Shown here in pieces: positions 46,770 to 60,800 of a DNA stretch of 64,000 nucleotides (positions are counted from its first letter, which is position 1; each line of letters opens with the position of its first letter). The notes beneath the pieces were generated by a model that saw only the letters and a list, made by a program, of their open reading frames with translations, did not search any database and was not told the origin of the DNA. The DNA comes from Poecilobothrus nobilitatus (lineage: Eukaryota > Arthropoda > Insecta > Diptera > Dolichopodidae): positions 47,883,445 to 47,947,444 of the forward strand of contig OX352772.1 of the NCBI GenBank assembly GCA_947095535.1. Reading direction: 5' to 3'. Both the position numbers and the translations under genes were made by a program.

Positions 46770-48090
46770 ATATTTTCAAATATTTTTTTTTTGAAAATAT
46801 GCTAAAAAGTATCAGAATAAAGTTAAAGAAAACAAATCAAAAAGGAATAACCTATTGAAAAAGCTTCATATAATAGATTTTGAGTATTAATGATTTCATT
46901 TAAGTAAAGAATTTCGAATTCAATACAGTAATCCTACCTACTATAATCAAATTAGCGTAATTAGCATTAAAATAAATTTGATTATCTGTGAGTTATAAGT
47001 AATAATTTAAAATTTGTTAGTAATAACATTTTGATACTTGAATTTTTTGATATGTTCATAGTTTTTTATTATTGTTTGCCATAACATAATTGTTTGCCAT
47101 TAATTTGAACTCAATGGTGGATGATAGTTAATTCAGTTCGAAAACTAGATAAAAAAGAATTTTTTCAATGATCTGAATTTAGTATATAGACTGAGTTTTT
47201 AAGTAAAGGTTAAATAAAAAATCGAATAATTTAGAAAAGGAAAGGAAATTGTATATAATGGAGGAAAATGGGGTCCTGAAATAATTTTACCAAAAATATC
47301 CAATATTACCATAAAATATATCATGACTTCTAAGTTTATAAACTTCGTATAAAATAAAAAAAACAAATTTAGAGATTTTCCTAAATTTAATGTTAATTTC
47401 AATTTAATTTAATTAATTATCTTGTTTATTTGTTTTTTTATTTGGTTTTTATAGTTTCATACATACATATATTAAAAATTTTAATCAATAATTTTATAAT
47501 ATTCAATAAAATTTGAAAGATATCTTTGTTAAATTTTTTATTTTCTAAATAAAATAAAATGATAAGATAAAAAAAAAAACAATAGCAACTTAACACAAAT
47601 TAAATTCTATTCTGTTTTTGTTTTAGTTTTTGGTTAGTCATTAAATTATTGTTAAGTAAATTTCATATATATTTTTTTTTATTAGAATATTTATACAATT
47701 CCCATAGGATCGTTTTTTAACTTTAATATAGTTGAAGTGTTTTCAACAGCAACTTGAGTTTAAATTAACTTGGGAATTTTGATTTTCGGATTCACTTTGA
47801 CTGATAATATGAATTTTCAAAATAAAATTATATTAAAAAAAAATAAATTAATCTGTGAAGGGAATGAATGTCTTAAGATCAATTAACATTAGTTTTCAAA
47901 TTTTTTTAAAATTTTTTATTTTTTGGGGTCAATTAAATAAAAGAAATTAACTCGTATGTCAAGAAGACGCTTGATTTTAATTTTTATACGATATTAAATT
48001 TTTAAAAGGGTTATTTATTTTATTTGCTGCTTCCAAATGATTCAAGTATTTGAATTTAATTTTTTTTTTTTTTGTTGGTTGTAAAAAAAA
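46770..48090. other. AT-rich stretch, no gene seen
   Basis: No supported feature. Confidence 0.4.
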
Positions 48091-48094
48091 GGGT

Positions 48095-48605
48095 TGGTTA
48101 ATCCCAAATACTCAAATTGCAAAATCTCAAAATTCCAAAATCGCAAATATCAAAATCCCAAAATCGCAAATATCAAAATCCCAAAATCGCAAAACACTTT
48201 CGTTATCATAATTCATTTTGAATTTTTTTATTTCAAATGTCGATTTAATTATTGAAATCCGAATTTTGAAATCAAAAATAACAATAACAACAATAACTGC
48301 CCCACCAACCCACGCTAAATAAATTATTGAAACCCTGATTTTGTAACCAACTGCAAAATGCCTCCTAATTCAGAATTTAGCAAAAACATATATGTATATA
48401 CATATTCTGAAAAAAAGCGGCAATCCTGGTTTTGAATCCAACTCTAAATTCAAATCCAACTATAATATCAAAACTACTTTGGGATTTTGGTATTTTGGGA
48501 ATTTTGAATTTGGGAATTTGGGATTTTGTATTTTGGAATTTATGATTTTTGTTTTTTTGGGATTTTGGCATTTAGGATTTTTTTTTTTTTGGATTTCGTG
48601 GCGCT
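48095..48605. mobile_element. Modular array/minisatellite element with inverted array ends
   Basis: The left array (48,108-48,195) holds at least two near-identical 23-bp units (cgcaaatatcaaaatcccaa aat). After about 100 bp comes the block gccccaccaacccacgctaa with ttattgaaaccctgatttt, then one minisatellite unit (taattcagaatttagca, palindromic tatatgtatatacata, tctgaaaaaaagcgg). The right end (48,478-48,590) is the array in reverse complement (gggattttggtattttggga, and so on). This is the clearest complete member of the family. Reading frames on either strand here are products of the array. Confidence 0.7.
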
Positions 48606-48609
48606 CTCA

Positions 48610-51295
48610 AAAAAAATTAATAACATAACAAATTAAGTTTATTATCCGATATTATATTAAAAATATGAATAAAATAATAATAAAAAAAAATAAAATGGAT
48701 TGGATGAAAAAAAACAGATTTTCCAATAAACCTAGATACACGTACAGTGGCTTGCTTAAGTATACAATTTTGAAATTGGAAACTATATTTTTATAATATT
48801 AAAAAATACACTTATTTTCGGTTAGAATATGCGGAATTATTTTGTATGTAGCTAAGAAGATTTTCATATAGTTGGCTTTTGACATAAAACTTTGATTTTA
48901 AAATGACAAAATTTCACTCTTACTAAAACAACGTATAGAAAAAGACGACTGAGGATCTCCTTGAATCTGTTTTGTATTGGCGAAACTTTCAAAATAACAA
49001 GCATTATAATTGTATAACATTTATAAAATGCAGTAAATCTCTAAATTAATCGTACGTAGAATATTGAGATGACATTTTGTTTATTGTAAATGCATTGATC
49101 TCTTTCGAAAATTCTGAAGATATTGGTACTAATTCATTTTTAGAAGATTCTTTTCACATAATTCATACATGTAATACTTCATTTTTGATAAAGGATATAA
49201 AATAATTCTTGCGTATTTTGAAAATACTTGGCACATCGAAAAAGTTTGTCTGGAACATCGGAAGAATAGTTTTACAATAAAACTTATACCTTATAACAAT
49301 ATATGGTTGAATGTGAATTATTACTGAAAATGCCAGAATGCAATCTGTTAAATTTTTGCTTCAATTTTAAATTTCCATTAAGTTATGATTTAGTTTAATA
49401 AAATATTAAAATCTAAACATATTTGGTTTAAAAATTATTACTCGTGGTTGAAAATGTTAAAATTTGGAAAAATCTGAGATAAAGAAATAAAATTTAAGTT
49501 TTCATTACCATTAACAGTTTTTTTGACCACTTTAAAAATTGTTTAAATTTTATATTTAAATTTCAAGGTATAAAGCCGCGCCTTACATCTAATAGACTAC
49601 CTTGTCGAACTGCTAACAGAAATTCCTGTTAACATTCGTTGAAATATTGAAGCAATTTCACTCTCTTATTGATATCTTGTATGTAGGTAATGAAACCTAC
49701 TCTATTGAACTAAAATCAAGGTTTTGGAAATTCATTCTTTGTAAAAACTACCAGGATATGTAATATCTTTCCATCAAAAATGTGTGCTCGCTTCGCTGCT
49801 AATAATGTTCCATTTTCAAAAATCCAAAAAAAAATTTATTAAGTGAAGTATAGTTTAAAACAGTAATTCTAAAACTAGCTCTTGATCAAATTTATATCAA
49901 ACAAACTGTATTCCAATTTCCTAAAATGATAACGAAAGTTCAGCTTACTTTACTTAAAACTAAAGAGAGAAAAAGAAGGTGAGAGAAGTAAAAGACATAA
50001 AAAGTTTATTGGGTTTAACTTTTACAAAACTAGGTGAATATTTATGTACATAAGTGTGTTGTGTTTGATAATACGTTCACCCTCTTATAATATCATTTTA
50101 GTTTTTCGGTTTGATTAAAAACAAAAAAAACGGCACGCTTAAAATTAAATTCCATATTTGTTCACTTGAAAAGAATTAAAAATTAATTTTTTTTTTCTAA
50201 TAAATTAATTGTAATGTTTTTTTTTTTTTTGTTTTCTTTTTGTAAAAAGTTGAATGAATCATTTAATAAATTCAAATAATTCTTATTCGATCTGTTATTT
50301 TTCTTTCAATGAATGATTTTTCTTTTTTTTTTCATTCTCTAAATTGTCAATTAATTCTTTTTGTTTTTTTTTTTGAAATATATAAAAATTTTTAAATTTG
50401 TTTGAATAAATGACCTTAAGACCGAAGACGTGACACCAAAGCGAACAAATTACAAAAAAAAAAAAAGAGACAAATAATAATTTTCTTCTTTTTTTTTTGT
50501 TTTTTTTTTTTTAATTTTCGAAAAGAGTTCAATTAACACCAATTGTGAAAGTACAATCTGTATTATTTGAATTAATATTATATACAAAATTTTGTGAGTG
50601 AGTTTTTTTTTTAATATGAATGAAAATTTCTATAAAAGGCTGTAAAATTTTTTTTTTAATTTATTAAGAAAAATAAAAAAAAAAACAAAAAAACGAAGAA
50701 AATTAATAAAAATTATAAAACGCTTTTATAAAAATTCTATTTGTCTTTATGTGAATGTAGTCAAGTGTATTGTACAAAATAGGCTATAAAATGATCGTAA
50801 TCTATTGTTGAAATAAATAATAAGACGATACAAAATGAATAAAATACAATATTTTAATGGGTAGTTTTTAGGAATGAATGTATTTGTTAATATTGTAAAT
50901 AAAATAATAAAGATACATACATTTTTTTAAAGTATTTATTGATTTATTGGCTTTAATATAATAGGGTTTAATAATTTACATATATCTTTTTATATTAAAA
51001 TGAAATTTTTAAGTTATATTTTATATAGAATAAAGCAAACAAAAGAATTAAAGAAGACAGTATTTAAGAAATATTATTGGGCTAAGCTAATTTTAAAATG
51101 CTTGTGTCTTAAATGAAGGAATGTAGTCAATCAAGACCAGAAATTAATACACAATTAAGGAAAAAAATTAATAAAATGTTGTTAGAAATAACATAGAGGT
51201 GCAGGGGCAAAAGTCCTCAGACCAACATACTTAAAAGACGATTAAAAATGATATGGGATGGAAACTTACATTTTTATATTCGTATGAACATATGT
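48610..51295. other. AT-rich stretch, no gene seen
   Basis: No protein-like frame. Poly-T runs of 10-17 bases cluster around 50,150-50,520. Confidence 0.4.
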
Positions 51296-51299
51296 TCAA

Positions 51300-51690
51300 G
51301 GGTATAATAAATTTGCCATTACTTTTGTGACACTTTAAAGGAGTCGGGCTAGATGTATAGGATCAAAGGTATGGATCGGCTCAGAGTAGAATTTGAGTCG
51401 ATTAAGCCATGCACGTCCGTTCGTTTGCCTGCACGATAACTCAAAAAATAAAGGAGCTGGAAGACCGAAATATATTTACGTCTCTTTTGAAAAATTATTA
51501 GTTTCGCTATTTAAATCCAGCATTTTCGGCCGGCAGGTTCGAGTAGCTGCCATACAACTTCTTTCTTTATGTGAAAATAACTCAGTGTCTATTGAAGCTA
51601 GGCGTTTGAAATATTACAAAAAATGATGATGTTTTAGGACAATAACGTCTCTAAAATTTGGTTAATTTCCAAGAAATAGCGTATATTACG
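51300..51690. repeat. Relatively GC-rich repeat fragment related to 14.6-14.9 kb
   Basis: Segments gtccgttcgtttgcctgcac, ggttcgagtagctgccatac aacttc and gtctctaaaatttggttaat echo the two tandem units at 14,575-14,870. The base composition is higher in G+C than the surroundings. The 77-codon frame through the middle has no recognisable domain and is not called as a gene. Confidence 0.45.
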
Positions 51691-51699
51691 TTCATACGG

Positions 51700-52885
51700 G
51701 TATCCCAGAGTTTGCACAGTCTGCTATACTGCACTCTTCCTCGTTTTTTATTAAAGTAAAAACTAACTGTTAAAAAATATTTTGTAAAAATTCTGGAAAA
51801 GACTGTATTTTTCGCCTTCAAACTTCGGCTTTGCATAGAAAATGTTTTTATTAAATATAAAAGTAAAAAACTTAACTGTGCTTAGAGTAAAACTTCACTT
51901 AACTGGTATTAGAGATCAGACCAGACCAAAAAAATTGGACTTTACTAATTTGTTTAGTGAGGATTTACCCCTAATTTATACTTGAAGTACTTTGTTCTTG
52001 AAATATGTATGTTAGAAATATAATTAGGGTGGATTTTATAGTTAATTACAGCAAGTGGTAATTTGGCGCGAACTTGCTGTTGGTTTTTAATAAAAACAAA
52101 ATTACCTGTTCAAAATGTACATATTGTTTTGTGCGGGATTATTTAATTTTATGGTTGCGAAAATTATTTATTTCAATTCGATTTTTGACTCACTTCAATG
52201 ATAAACCCATTGGGACTTCTGTTCCAAAAAAATGAAAGAATGGATACTTTCTCAAAAAAAAAAAAAAAAATTTGATTATGAAATTTGAATTTCATGTTGA
52301 AATAAAATTACTGACATAATTTTATTTTTGAACTGATAACATTTATTATATTTTTTTAATGATCAAAAGTACATTAAAATTTACTGATAATATATAATAA
52401 ATACTGCAAAAAATTGAATAATTTCATAAGATGTATGACAGTATGTATTTAAAATTTTGTTATTTGAACTTTATTATTGCTGGATGTATAAAATATTTTA
52501 AAGTATATTAGATACATAATACCTATATGTTTTAATTTCTGAAAATTAAAATCTTTTTTTGCCGAATTTATTCAAATGTATTTTAAAAGTTATTAACCTA
52601 CATTAACACATCTATAAATCTTTTTTTTTTAATTTTAAAAAATTTTGTTATAAAGCATAATTTTTCAAAAAAAAAAGAAAATGGTTTTATCTGGTTTTAT
52701 TTAAATTAAACTTTAAAGTACATATATTGAGTTTAATTAACTTGATCGTTGAACTTTTTCTTTAATATGAAGTTAACGAAATTGTACTAATGAATGATAA
52801 ATATTATAAATTATTATAAAAATTTAAATAAAATTAATTGAAGTAAAGAAGTTTTAATTAATTTCATTTTCTAATGGTATAAAAA
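51700..52885. other. AT-rich stretch, no gene seen
   Basis: No supported feature. Confidence 0.4.
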
Positions 52886-52889
52886 TTTT

Positions 52890-53590
52890 GAGAAAGACTG
52901 GCACTTGATACAGGACGTCAGTAAAACCAAGACGTTAAAAATCAATATCACCAGTAGCCAAAACATCATGCTGAAAACACAATCAGTTGAATATGTCAAC
53001 CAGTTCAACTACCTTGGTAGAATTTTGACTACTAACGGAGGTGCGGAGGCAGATGTCAGTAACAGACTGAAGAAAGCCAGGATAGCATTCGGACGATTGT
53101 ACCCAGTTTAGAGGAACAAACAAATTTCCAGAAAAACAAAACTAAGAATCTTCAATGCTTGAGTAAAGACCGGATTCGTGTATGATAGTGAAACATGGAT
53201 GATATCCAACATCATCATTTAAAAATTACAGGTGTTCACTAACTGGTGTCTACGTATTATATGTAGAATATTCTGATCTGCATGAATAAGGAATTCGAGG
53301 AACTATGGAGAGTTACAGGAGAGGAACCCATACTGAGGCAACAAAAAAAGAAAAATGGAAATGGATAAGCCACATGCTTACAACATAAGCCGCATAGCCT
53401 TGAAGTGAAACCTCCAAGGTAGCAGAAAACGTGGGCGTCTATATAACACGTGGAGATGTACTATAATTAGCAAACTTAGCCAATGCAATCTCACGGGGAA
53501 GAAAGCTAAAACATCAGTAGGAATGAGACGGGAATGCCAAATCGATGCACCCTATGTTCTTTTGTACAATTAAATGAACAAAAAAAAAAA
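52890..53590 (+). pseudogene. Degenerate RTE-like non-LTR retrotransposon, C-terminal part
   Basis: The 68-codon frame at 52,905-53,111 gives SKTKTLKINI, SVEYVNQFNYLGRILTTNGGAEADVSNRLKKARIAFGRL. This is the segment after the reverse transcriptase active site in many RTE/craTA-type ORFs (KTKxmk, ...xxFxYLGSxixxdGG...di..Ri.kA..af..L). After a stop the reading continues in pieces: RKTKLRIFNA, VYDSETW, FTNWCLRIIC, EELWRVTGEEPI, KKRKWKWISHML and, further on, RKRGRLYNTWRC, the usual ending. Multiple stops and frameshifts; not functional. An A run follows at 53,580. Confidence 0.8.
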
Positions 53591-53939
53591 AAACAAGTTT
53601 TGATTAGGTTAACTTTTTTTCTTTTAATATCCTATTGTCATAATTACTTTACCTTTCGATTCACTTTTACTTTTCTGGTTTTATTTTGCTTTCTATAACC
53701 ATTCGATATCACCTTTTTATACCATTCTTTCTCTTTTCCATTTCGTTTCTGTCATTATATAAAAAATTACGCAAGTAGTTGGAGACTTAAGATGTCTATT
53801 TCGTTATTTTAACTACGGTAAGTTTTGGCGCTATGTCATAAGTTCAAAAGTCAGTTGATATAAGTTCCGCAAGCAAAAAAAATACAAAGTATATGAAAAA
53901 ATTAAAATTTCGTACTTACGATATACATAAAAGGAAAAA

Positions 53940-54290
53940 GTTAATAACCCTGATTTTCTAATCAACTATAAAATCTTGCCTAAATCGAAACCCTGCGTAG
54001 TCATTTATACATATTTTTGAAAATGCGAATAACCCTGATTTTGTAATCATATTTCCTTTTCAAACATTTTACCGTTTTTAACTTTTTATTGTTTTGTGGT
54101 ATAATTTCGAGAAAAAGTTATATTATTTTCCCTAAACACAAATTACAATAATAGACCTTATTTTCAATTCAAATTCTTATTAGGCTTTGCTTTTAAAATA
54201 TGTATATGTAAGAAAAAATAATCAAGAGGGATTTTATATGGTCAGTTACAAAATCAGATTTTTACCCTTTTTTTAGAAGATGGTATACTT
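53940..54290. repeat. Minisatellite part of the modular element, inverted arrangement
   Basis: Two units in one orientation (ataaccctgattttctaatc aact at about 53,944 and ataaccctgattttgtaatc at about 54,027, period about 83 bp) are followed near 54,222-54,275 by the reverse-complement type (agagggattttatatggtca gttacaaaatcag). This is the same unit as at 46.3 and 62.6 kb. Confidence 0.55.
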
Positions 54291-54480
54291 ATGTTGTTCT
54301 CTTTTTGTAATTTTCGAAACTTATGACATTTTCGTCAAAAAAGTTAAAAATAAATTCGAACTTATGTAATTTTTAAATTTTCATTCTTTAATGTCATATA
54401 TGTCATAAGTAGTAAACAAATTTTACATACATAAGTACATTTGTGCCGTTTTTCATTTTCGGACTTAGTATACTTATTTA

Positions 54481-54757
54481 TTTTATTTATTTTATTTATA
54501 TTAATATTACATACATAAAATGTAATGCAATATTATTGAACCATCGGCTACCAAGGACATTATAGGTTTTTATACTATTATTAAATTATATACTAATATT
54601 ATTTATTTTGTTTATATTATATACTATATATTTACATTATATTTGGTCGTAAGGGGGGTATGTAAAGAAAAAAACACTTACAACCTGTGCAGGGATCGAA
54701 CCCACACTCCTTCGGTTAATACGCCACACGCCTATCCACTACACTACCGAAGCCCTT
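54481..54757 (-). repeat. SINE family B, full copy with perfect target-site duplication
   Basis: The head on the minus strand reads AAGGGCTTCGGTAGTGTAGT GGATAGG, the B box is GGGTTCGATCCC, then the body with the ccttagtagccgatggtt-type segment and an (aaat)n end at the low coordinate. It is flanked by the 13-bp direct repeat gtatacttattta at 54,468-54,480 and 54,758-54,770. Intact boxes and a perfect duplication mark a fairly recent insertion. Confidence 0.92.
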
Positions 54758-54770
54758 GTATACTTATTTA

Positions 54771-57700
54771 TTAAACTTGCACTAGTGGTAGTAGAATTTT
54801 ACATACTTTTAGGATTAGAAAATCTTTAAAATTTAAAAATTTCTGTTATTTGGAGTCAATCAACTGATTTTAGAAGTCAGACATTAAAACATATTATATA
54901 ATGTTAATATTGTGTTGACGTAATTGTGTATATTATGCAATATGATGTTCTTTCAATATAATTATGTTGCAAGTGTTTCTACTTAAATAAAATTTTCGTT
55001 AATCGCTTTATTCTAAAAAGTTATTAAATGCAATTATGTATATTGTAAGTTATAAAACACATTTTTCTTTTTCTTCAAGTTTTATTATTTACCATAAAAA
55101 AAAAAAACAAATAAATTTTCAAGCACATATTGTACAAACATAGTATTATTTATGTAAAAACGAAATTCTATACTTCTTTTATATAATATATATATATATA
55201 TATATATATTGAAAAACGCATTTTATTTTGAAAAATCAGATCTGTATTTTTCTTTTGAATAAAATATGCAATTGTTTTTCTTTTGTTTTTCTTATGTACA
55301 TATATTATTATGTACTCAAATTTAGTACATAAAAATTTGTAAAAATAAAGCAATTCAAAATAAAATTTTTTTTTTTTTAAACAATTTCATATTTAATTGA
55401 ATAATAAGGCAATATTTTAAAAAACATAATTGAATTGAGTCATCGGATGTAAATTATTTTGTTTTCTATGTAGAATTTTAGAATAGAAGAAAAAAAAAAA
55501 ATAAAAACTAGATAACTTACTTACATTTCCGGTCATCTTTTGATTTAATTTTTAAAATAAACATAAAAAGAATATATAGATATGCATATATATATATATA
55601 TATATATATATGTATAATTATAGATATATATATATATATTTTAGGATTGATTTATATTTTTGAATTGTCGGATGTTGTAGTTTAATATGAAATAAATTTT
55701 ATATAATTTATATTGTAACAATTCTATTATGCGTCTAGATCTTTAATATATTAAATTAATTCTAAATATTTAAAAAATTTTTTCTAACATGATATAAGCG
55801 ATTTATAAAAAAAAAAATATAAAAAGTATAAATGTATCTTTAAGGTTTGTTTGATAAAAATTTCATTTCAAGAAAATAAACGTAAATAATTTCTAAAGGT
55901 GAAAAATTAAAAGCTTTGAAATGTTATAAAAGTATCATAGGGTGGGATTAAAAAATTGAATGTTAATAAATTAAAGAAATATAGCAGCTCTTAGGTAGAT
56001 AGGAGGATAGAGGCTGCAGATGCATACTTAAGCCAGTTTATATCCTTTGTGTAATCCTGGATCAGTATTTCTCTTAATTAAATTATTGGAAGCTTCTATA
56101 ACAAAAGGCTGTAAATTGATTAAGGTTACCTCCGATAGATTGAAACGGTATTTAAAAAGAATTTTCCCAGAATCATTCTTCTTTTTAGAACAAAAGTTGA
56201 ATATTCACACAACAGGTGAAAATTGATTCCTCCTTCTCTTTAACTTTGTATAGGTTCTGATAAAATCATATAAGGGAAGTCGTAGCGTTCTGTCATGCGT
56301 GCTGATTGAATAATATTCCGATAAAACCCCTATTATGTTACTGATACTGTGACTATTTAGGGATACTTCTTTTATTTATTTATTTAATTAATCAATTGTC
56401 AACCATAACATCTACATAATGAAAATTCCTAATTGAGTTATAAGTATAACAACGATAAGTTAATTACTATTTAAGTTTAATGTTATCTGATATTACTAAT
56501 TAATATTCGTTTGATATTTTTTTCTGGTATTCCAGAAAGAAATTATTAAACGGTCAAAGAAAGTCTAAGCATTTTAGGTAAGCATCTAATTAAAAGATTA
56601 TGCGGAATGATAACATTTTTGATATTTATAACAATAAGAGCTTCGGGCTTCGAAATGTTTATATTTTCTCTTCTGATAAAATTATATTTCTCTTTGAGGG
56701 ACTCAACTACATAATCTATATCTATATAAGTTTATAAACGATCCAAAATTGAATATAAATCATATGGGTTAGTGACTCATTTAGTTCTTATGAATTGAGA
56801 AATGAACGATTTGTTTTATTGACGATCGTAGTTCAGACTAATGTTCTCATTTCTTCTTGGCATCTATCATATAGTATTGGACGGCCCTAATGACACTTGA
56901 ATCTCAATATATTCATCATGTAAATTTGCTTTCCATCAAATCTTCTTTATCTAAATTTATACCATACTTATTCCAACGTAACAAATTATTAATTATTATT
57001 ATTAAATAAATCTGAGACTTTTAATTTTATGCTACCACTGACACAAGGTGCAAAAGATTTATTGCAAAGTATTATTTATTTATTCCTTAGTATTAAAAAT
57101 TTTTCAGTATTAATTTTTTTTTGTTTTAATAGCAATCATCAGATGCACAGATCAGTCCCTTTAGGTCTTCGTAAATCTTTACTGGGTAACAAGTGGATTA
57201 TATGATTTTTATAAAACACATAATATACAAATTAAAACTTTATGATCATGCAAATGTATATTCGATTGATATTAGCCATACAAATCGGATCGTATAATAT
57301 GATATTACATGTAAATATTTATATTATACATATCTGTTTAAATCGACCTTTATTTACTATATCCACTGTGCACTTTTAAAGTGTTTAATCTTCTTTTAAT
57401 CTTTTCAATGCTGAAAACAATACATACTGATGAAAACAATACTGAGATGTCAAAAGTGACAGTGTCAATAAAATGCATAGAATAACTTTGAAAATTTTAA
57501 AGGTTTCATATTTTTTAAAATAAATTTCCAGAAATGTTGGAAAACTGGGTTAAAATTAAAGTATAGTACGTAAGTTATCATTTTTTTCACCTATATGTGC
57601 ATATATTTATAAATAATAATTAAAATTTAGTAGTTTTCAGCCACATACTATGTATTATGACATTCCGCTAAGTTTTGAATACAAGAACATATTTGTATCC

Positions 57701-57780
57701 CATACTAATTTTTTGTAATTTAGATGCTACGGTAAAATATACTTACACACCAGCTACAGGGCCCCTAGTATGTATTTAGA
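54771..57780. other. AT-rich stretch with TA microsatellites, no gene seen
   Basis: Contains (TA)n microsatellites at about 55,186-55,209 and 55,586-55,612. No coding frame is supported. Confidence 0.4.
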
Positions 57781-57784
57781 AACA

Positions 57785-57832
57785 GTTTTGGAAAATGTGC
57801 GCTTTTAAAAACCTTTGGTTTACATTCTGCCT
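57785..57832. repeat. Dispersed repeat piece shared with about 1,980-2,030
   Basis: ggaaaatgtgcgcttttaaa aacctttggtttacattctg is the reverse complement, with two or three differences, of the sequence directly after the SINE A fragment at 1.97 kb. Extent and identity of the parent element are unknown. Confidence 0.55.
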
Positions 57833-57839
57833 TGTTATT

Positions 57840-60800
57840 TTTATATTTTGATTTTTATTTTACTGTATATTAAATGTTATTTGTATGTATACATATTAGG
57901 TATTTCTAATAAGTTTTCTAGATTCGTTCTGAAACAGAAAAGTACAAGTTGTCCAAAAATATTTTGCCTCGTGTTTATTATAAGTTGTGCGAAAATGTTA
58001 GGTTTTTGACAAAAATTCCGCAGATGGTAATGTAAGTTTTTATGTTATTTGTTTTGATTTTCTAGGTTATGGTTGCACCAAAAATTATCTGTCAGTTTTT
58101 GACAACTAAAATTTTAGAATAAAATAGTACAAAAAAGGATTCATTAAATTTTTAATTACATTCTTAGAGCATTCAAAGATTAATTGTGTAAACGTTCTAT
58201 ATTTGTATCTTCAAATCTATTAAGCAAACCTATTTTGTATTTAAAACTCCAAATGTTTAATATAATATTTATTAATTGTTATCACAGTTTGATATTCTGA
58301 CATACAATAGTAGGAAATTACATATGTGAATTTAAGAATAAATTTAATTAAATGCTGAAATATGTGATCTAATTCAAAATTAAAAAAAAAAATTTTCTAC
58401 TATTTACTAATAAAATGAAATGTCAAATAAAGATGGTATCAGAGACTGCATGGTACATATAATAATAATAATAATATAATATGATGAAGTTAATTTGTAG
58501 CGGTTTTATTTTATCTGTTAAAAGCTGTCAAATAACCAACATTTTATGGTTATTGCTACAGTGATGCAATAAAAATTTAATATTTTTAAATAAAAAAACT
58601 CCATATGCTTTTATACTTTGTTAGTAAAAACCGTAGTCGAATATTTTTATAATGTATGTATGTATATGTATGTATACAAGTGTAGTATATGTATTAAATA
58701 TTCATACATTTATCAGTAGGTACATAATATTATATAAATAAAAAAAAAACTCATGAAGAAACGAAAGATTTTTGAAAAATTATAACAGTTTTTTTTTTTT
58801 ACTTTCTGTTTCAAATACGCACATGTATGAACATATCTGAATTTTGTACATATGTACATATGTGGAATTTGTTCTTTGCTCTGGAATTCATTTTTCAAGA
58901 TGATTTTGTAATTTTAAAAGTTCCAATTTAGTCAACAAGCCAGTCTTTTCAACTTCAAATATGAGTCAATAAATTAAATGTTTTTTTGGTTTTTTTTTTA
59001 AATTTTATGTATGTTTTTAATGAATGGGTTGTAGAATAATTCACCCACCATGATAAAATTATATGTAATCCATTATTGAAATAAAAAAGAAATGAAAATG
59101 AAAAACAATGAATAAATATTATGTTTTTATTCACTTGAAAAATAATAAATATGATAATAGAGTTGATCCTGGCAATTTGCAGGTTATTCTCAAAATAAGA
59201 ATAGAATCGGACGCTGTAGTATCGAATAGATATTTTGAATAATATTTTTTCAACAAAATTTATGTACATACATTATATTGGTACTCTTAATGGGTTTTAC
59301 GAATTACATATGTACATACATATGTACATTTATATTACGTAAATTTATTTTTCACAAATAACTTTTAATTATATTTTTTTAATTCGTTGCCCCTTATGCT
59401 TCTGTTATGATTATTACTATATTTTTTCTGTATATCCTGTAGTCCTGTATATGTATTTTTCTTAATATAACTTTTGTATTTACATATGTACATATTTATT
59501 TTCAAGCTTTTTGAATTTTATTTTAACGTAATAGCTCTACATTTATAGTTATTACAGTATTATCGTTAATATGATCGATCAGATAGTATATTATGTTTTA
59601 CCTACTAAGGGCCTACTACGATCTTTGTTCAATTTAACACAACATAGTTAATTAGAATTCTTTTATTTAATATGATTTCCTTTATTTAATGGCTCACAAA
59701 TTATAAAAAAAAAAGGTATTTACAGAAGATCAGTGATAATATAAATCATTTTGTATATTTTTGCATCAAAATTTATACATTTTGTGAAAAGAAAATTGTG
59801 AAAAATCAAGAAAAACTTACTTTAATCCTAATATAGTAAATACCATTTAATTAAGATTATAGCCATTAAGATGTAAACACATATGACTTAATAGTCTATC
59901 AGCTTTAAGTTTTTCATCTTATCTTCTAGAGACTTGCACAGGTATTTAAGTTACAGATGTGTAAATTTCCGACAGCCCATTTAAGCTCCTAAACGTAATA
60001 GATAGTATAGAAAAATATTTTAAAGTAGCATACACTTATTAATTTAAAAGATCTTACTTAAATTTCAAGTTTTTTAACTTAGGACGTTTGAAAGATACTG
60101 ATGATACAAAAAAGATTTAAAAAAATTCTTAAAATGAAAAGTCGGTCTGTGTTGGTCGTCGAATTAAACTCTTGTTCGATATAAAAACAAATGGGGTTCT
60201 AATAAATAAAACCAAAAATCACGAAAAATATAGCAGTCCATTTATAAAATAAAAGTAATATGTTATAAACGTTAGATCATACATTCAAATACTATTTACA
60301 ATAAACTTTAAGGCGAGTAAAATAATAATTTTGGGTTGTGACTAATTATCAAAAATTTAAACCTCAATTTAGTGAAACATGTAAAAAAATAAACAAAAAA
60401 AAAAAAAATAAATAAATAAATTGTTTTACATTTAATTGAAGGATGGGTGTTGCATGTTCAGGAAAATTATTTAAAAATTTTAATTACATATTGTTAAATT
60501 TTGATTGCATGCATGTGTATAAGATTTAACAAAGTTATTTAATGGGTAATAATTATTTAATGAAAGGTGATGTTAAAACAAGTGCAAACACTTTAAAACT
60601 CAAAAATTATATATTTTATTAAAAGTCTTTATATTGGAGAAGAAGAATATGTATGAAATGAATGTATGTATGTACATTTGGGATGTATTCATTCATGAAG
60701 TTCAATCATTTTTAAAAAATTTGAATGAATAAAAATTGTATTACGGTATTTTTTTTTTAGAACCGGGTATAATAGTAAAAGTAAAGTTTAAGATATAATT

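Noticed and set aside
48377..48628. Overlapping frames on both strands with repetitive protein sequence (NFEFGNLGF.., KIPKSQ..)
   Set aside because: The repeats in the proteins are direct translations of the AATCC array; nothing suggests selection on protein.
51393..51626. 77-codon plus-strand frame in richer DNA
   Set aside because: No recognisable domain, and it lies in a repeat fragment related to 14.6-14.9 kb.
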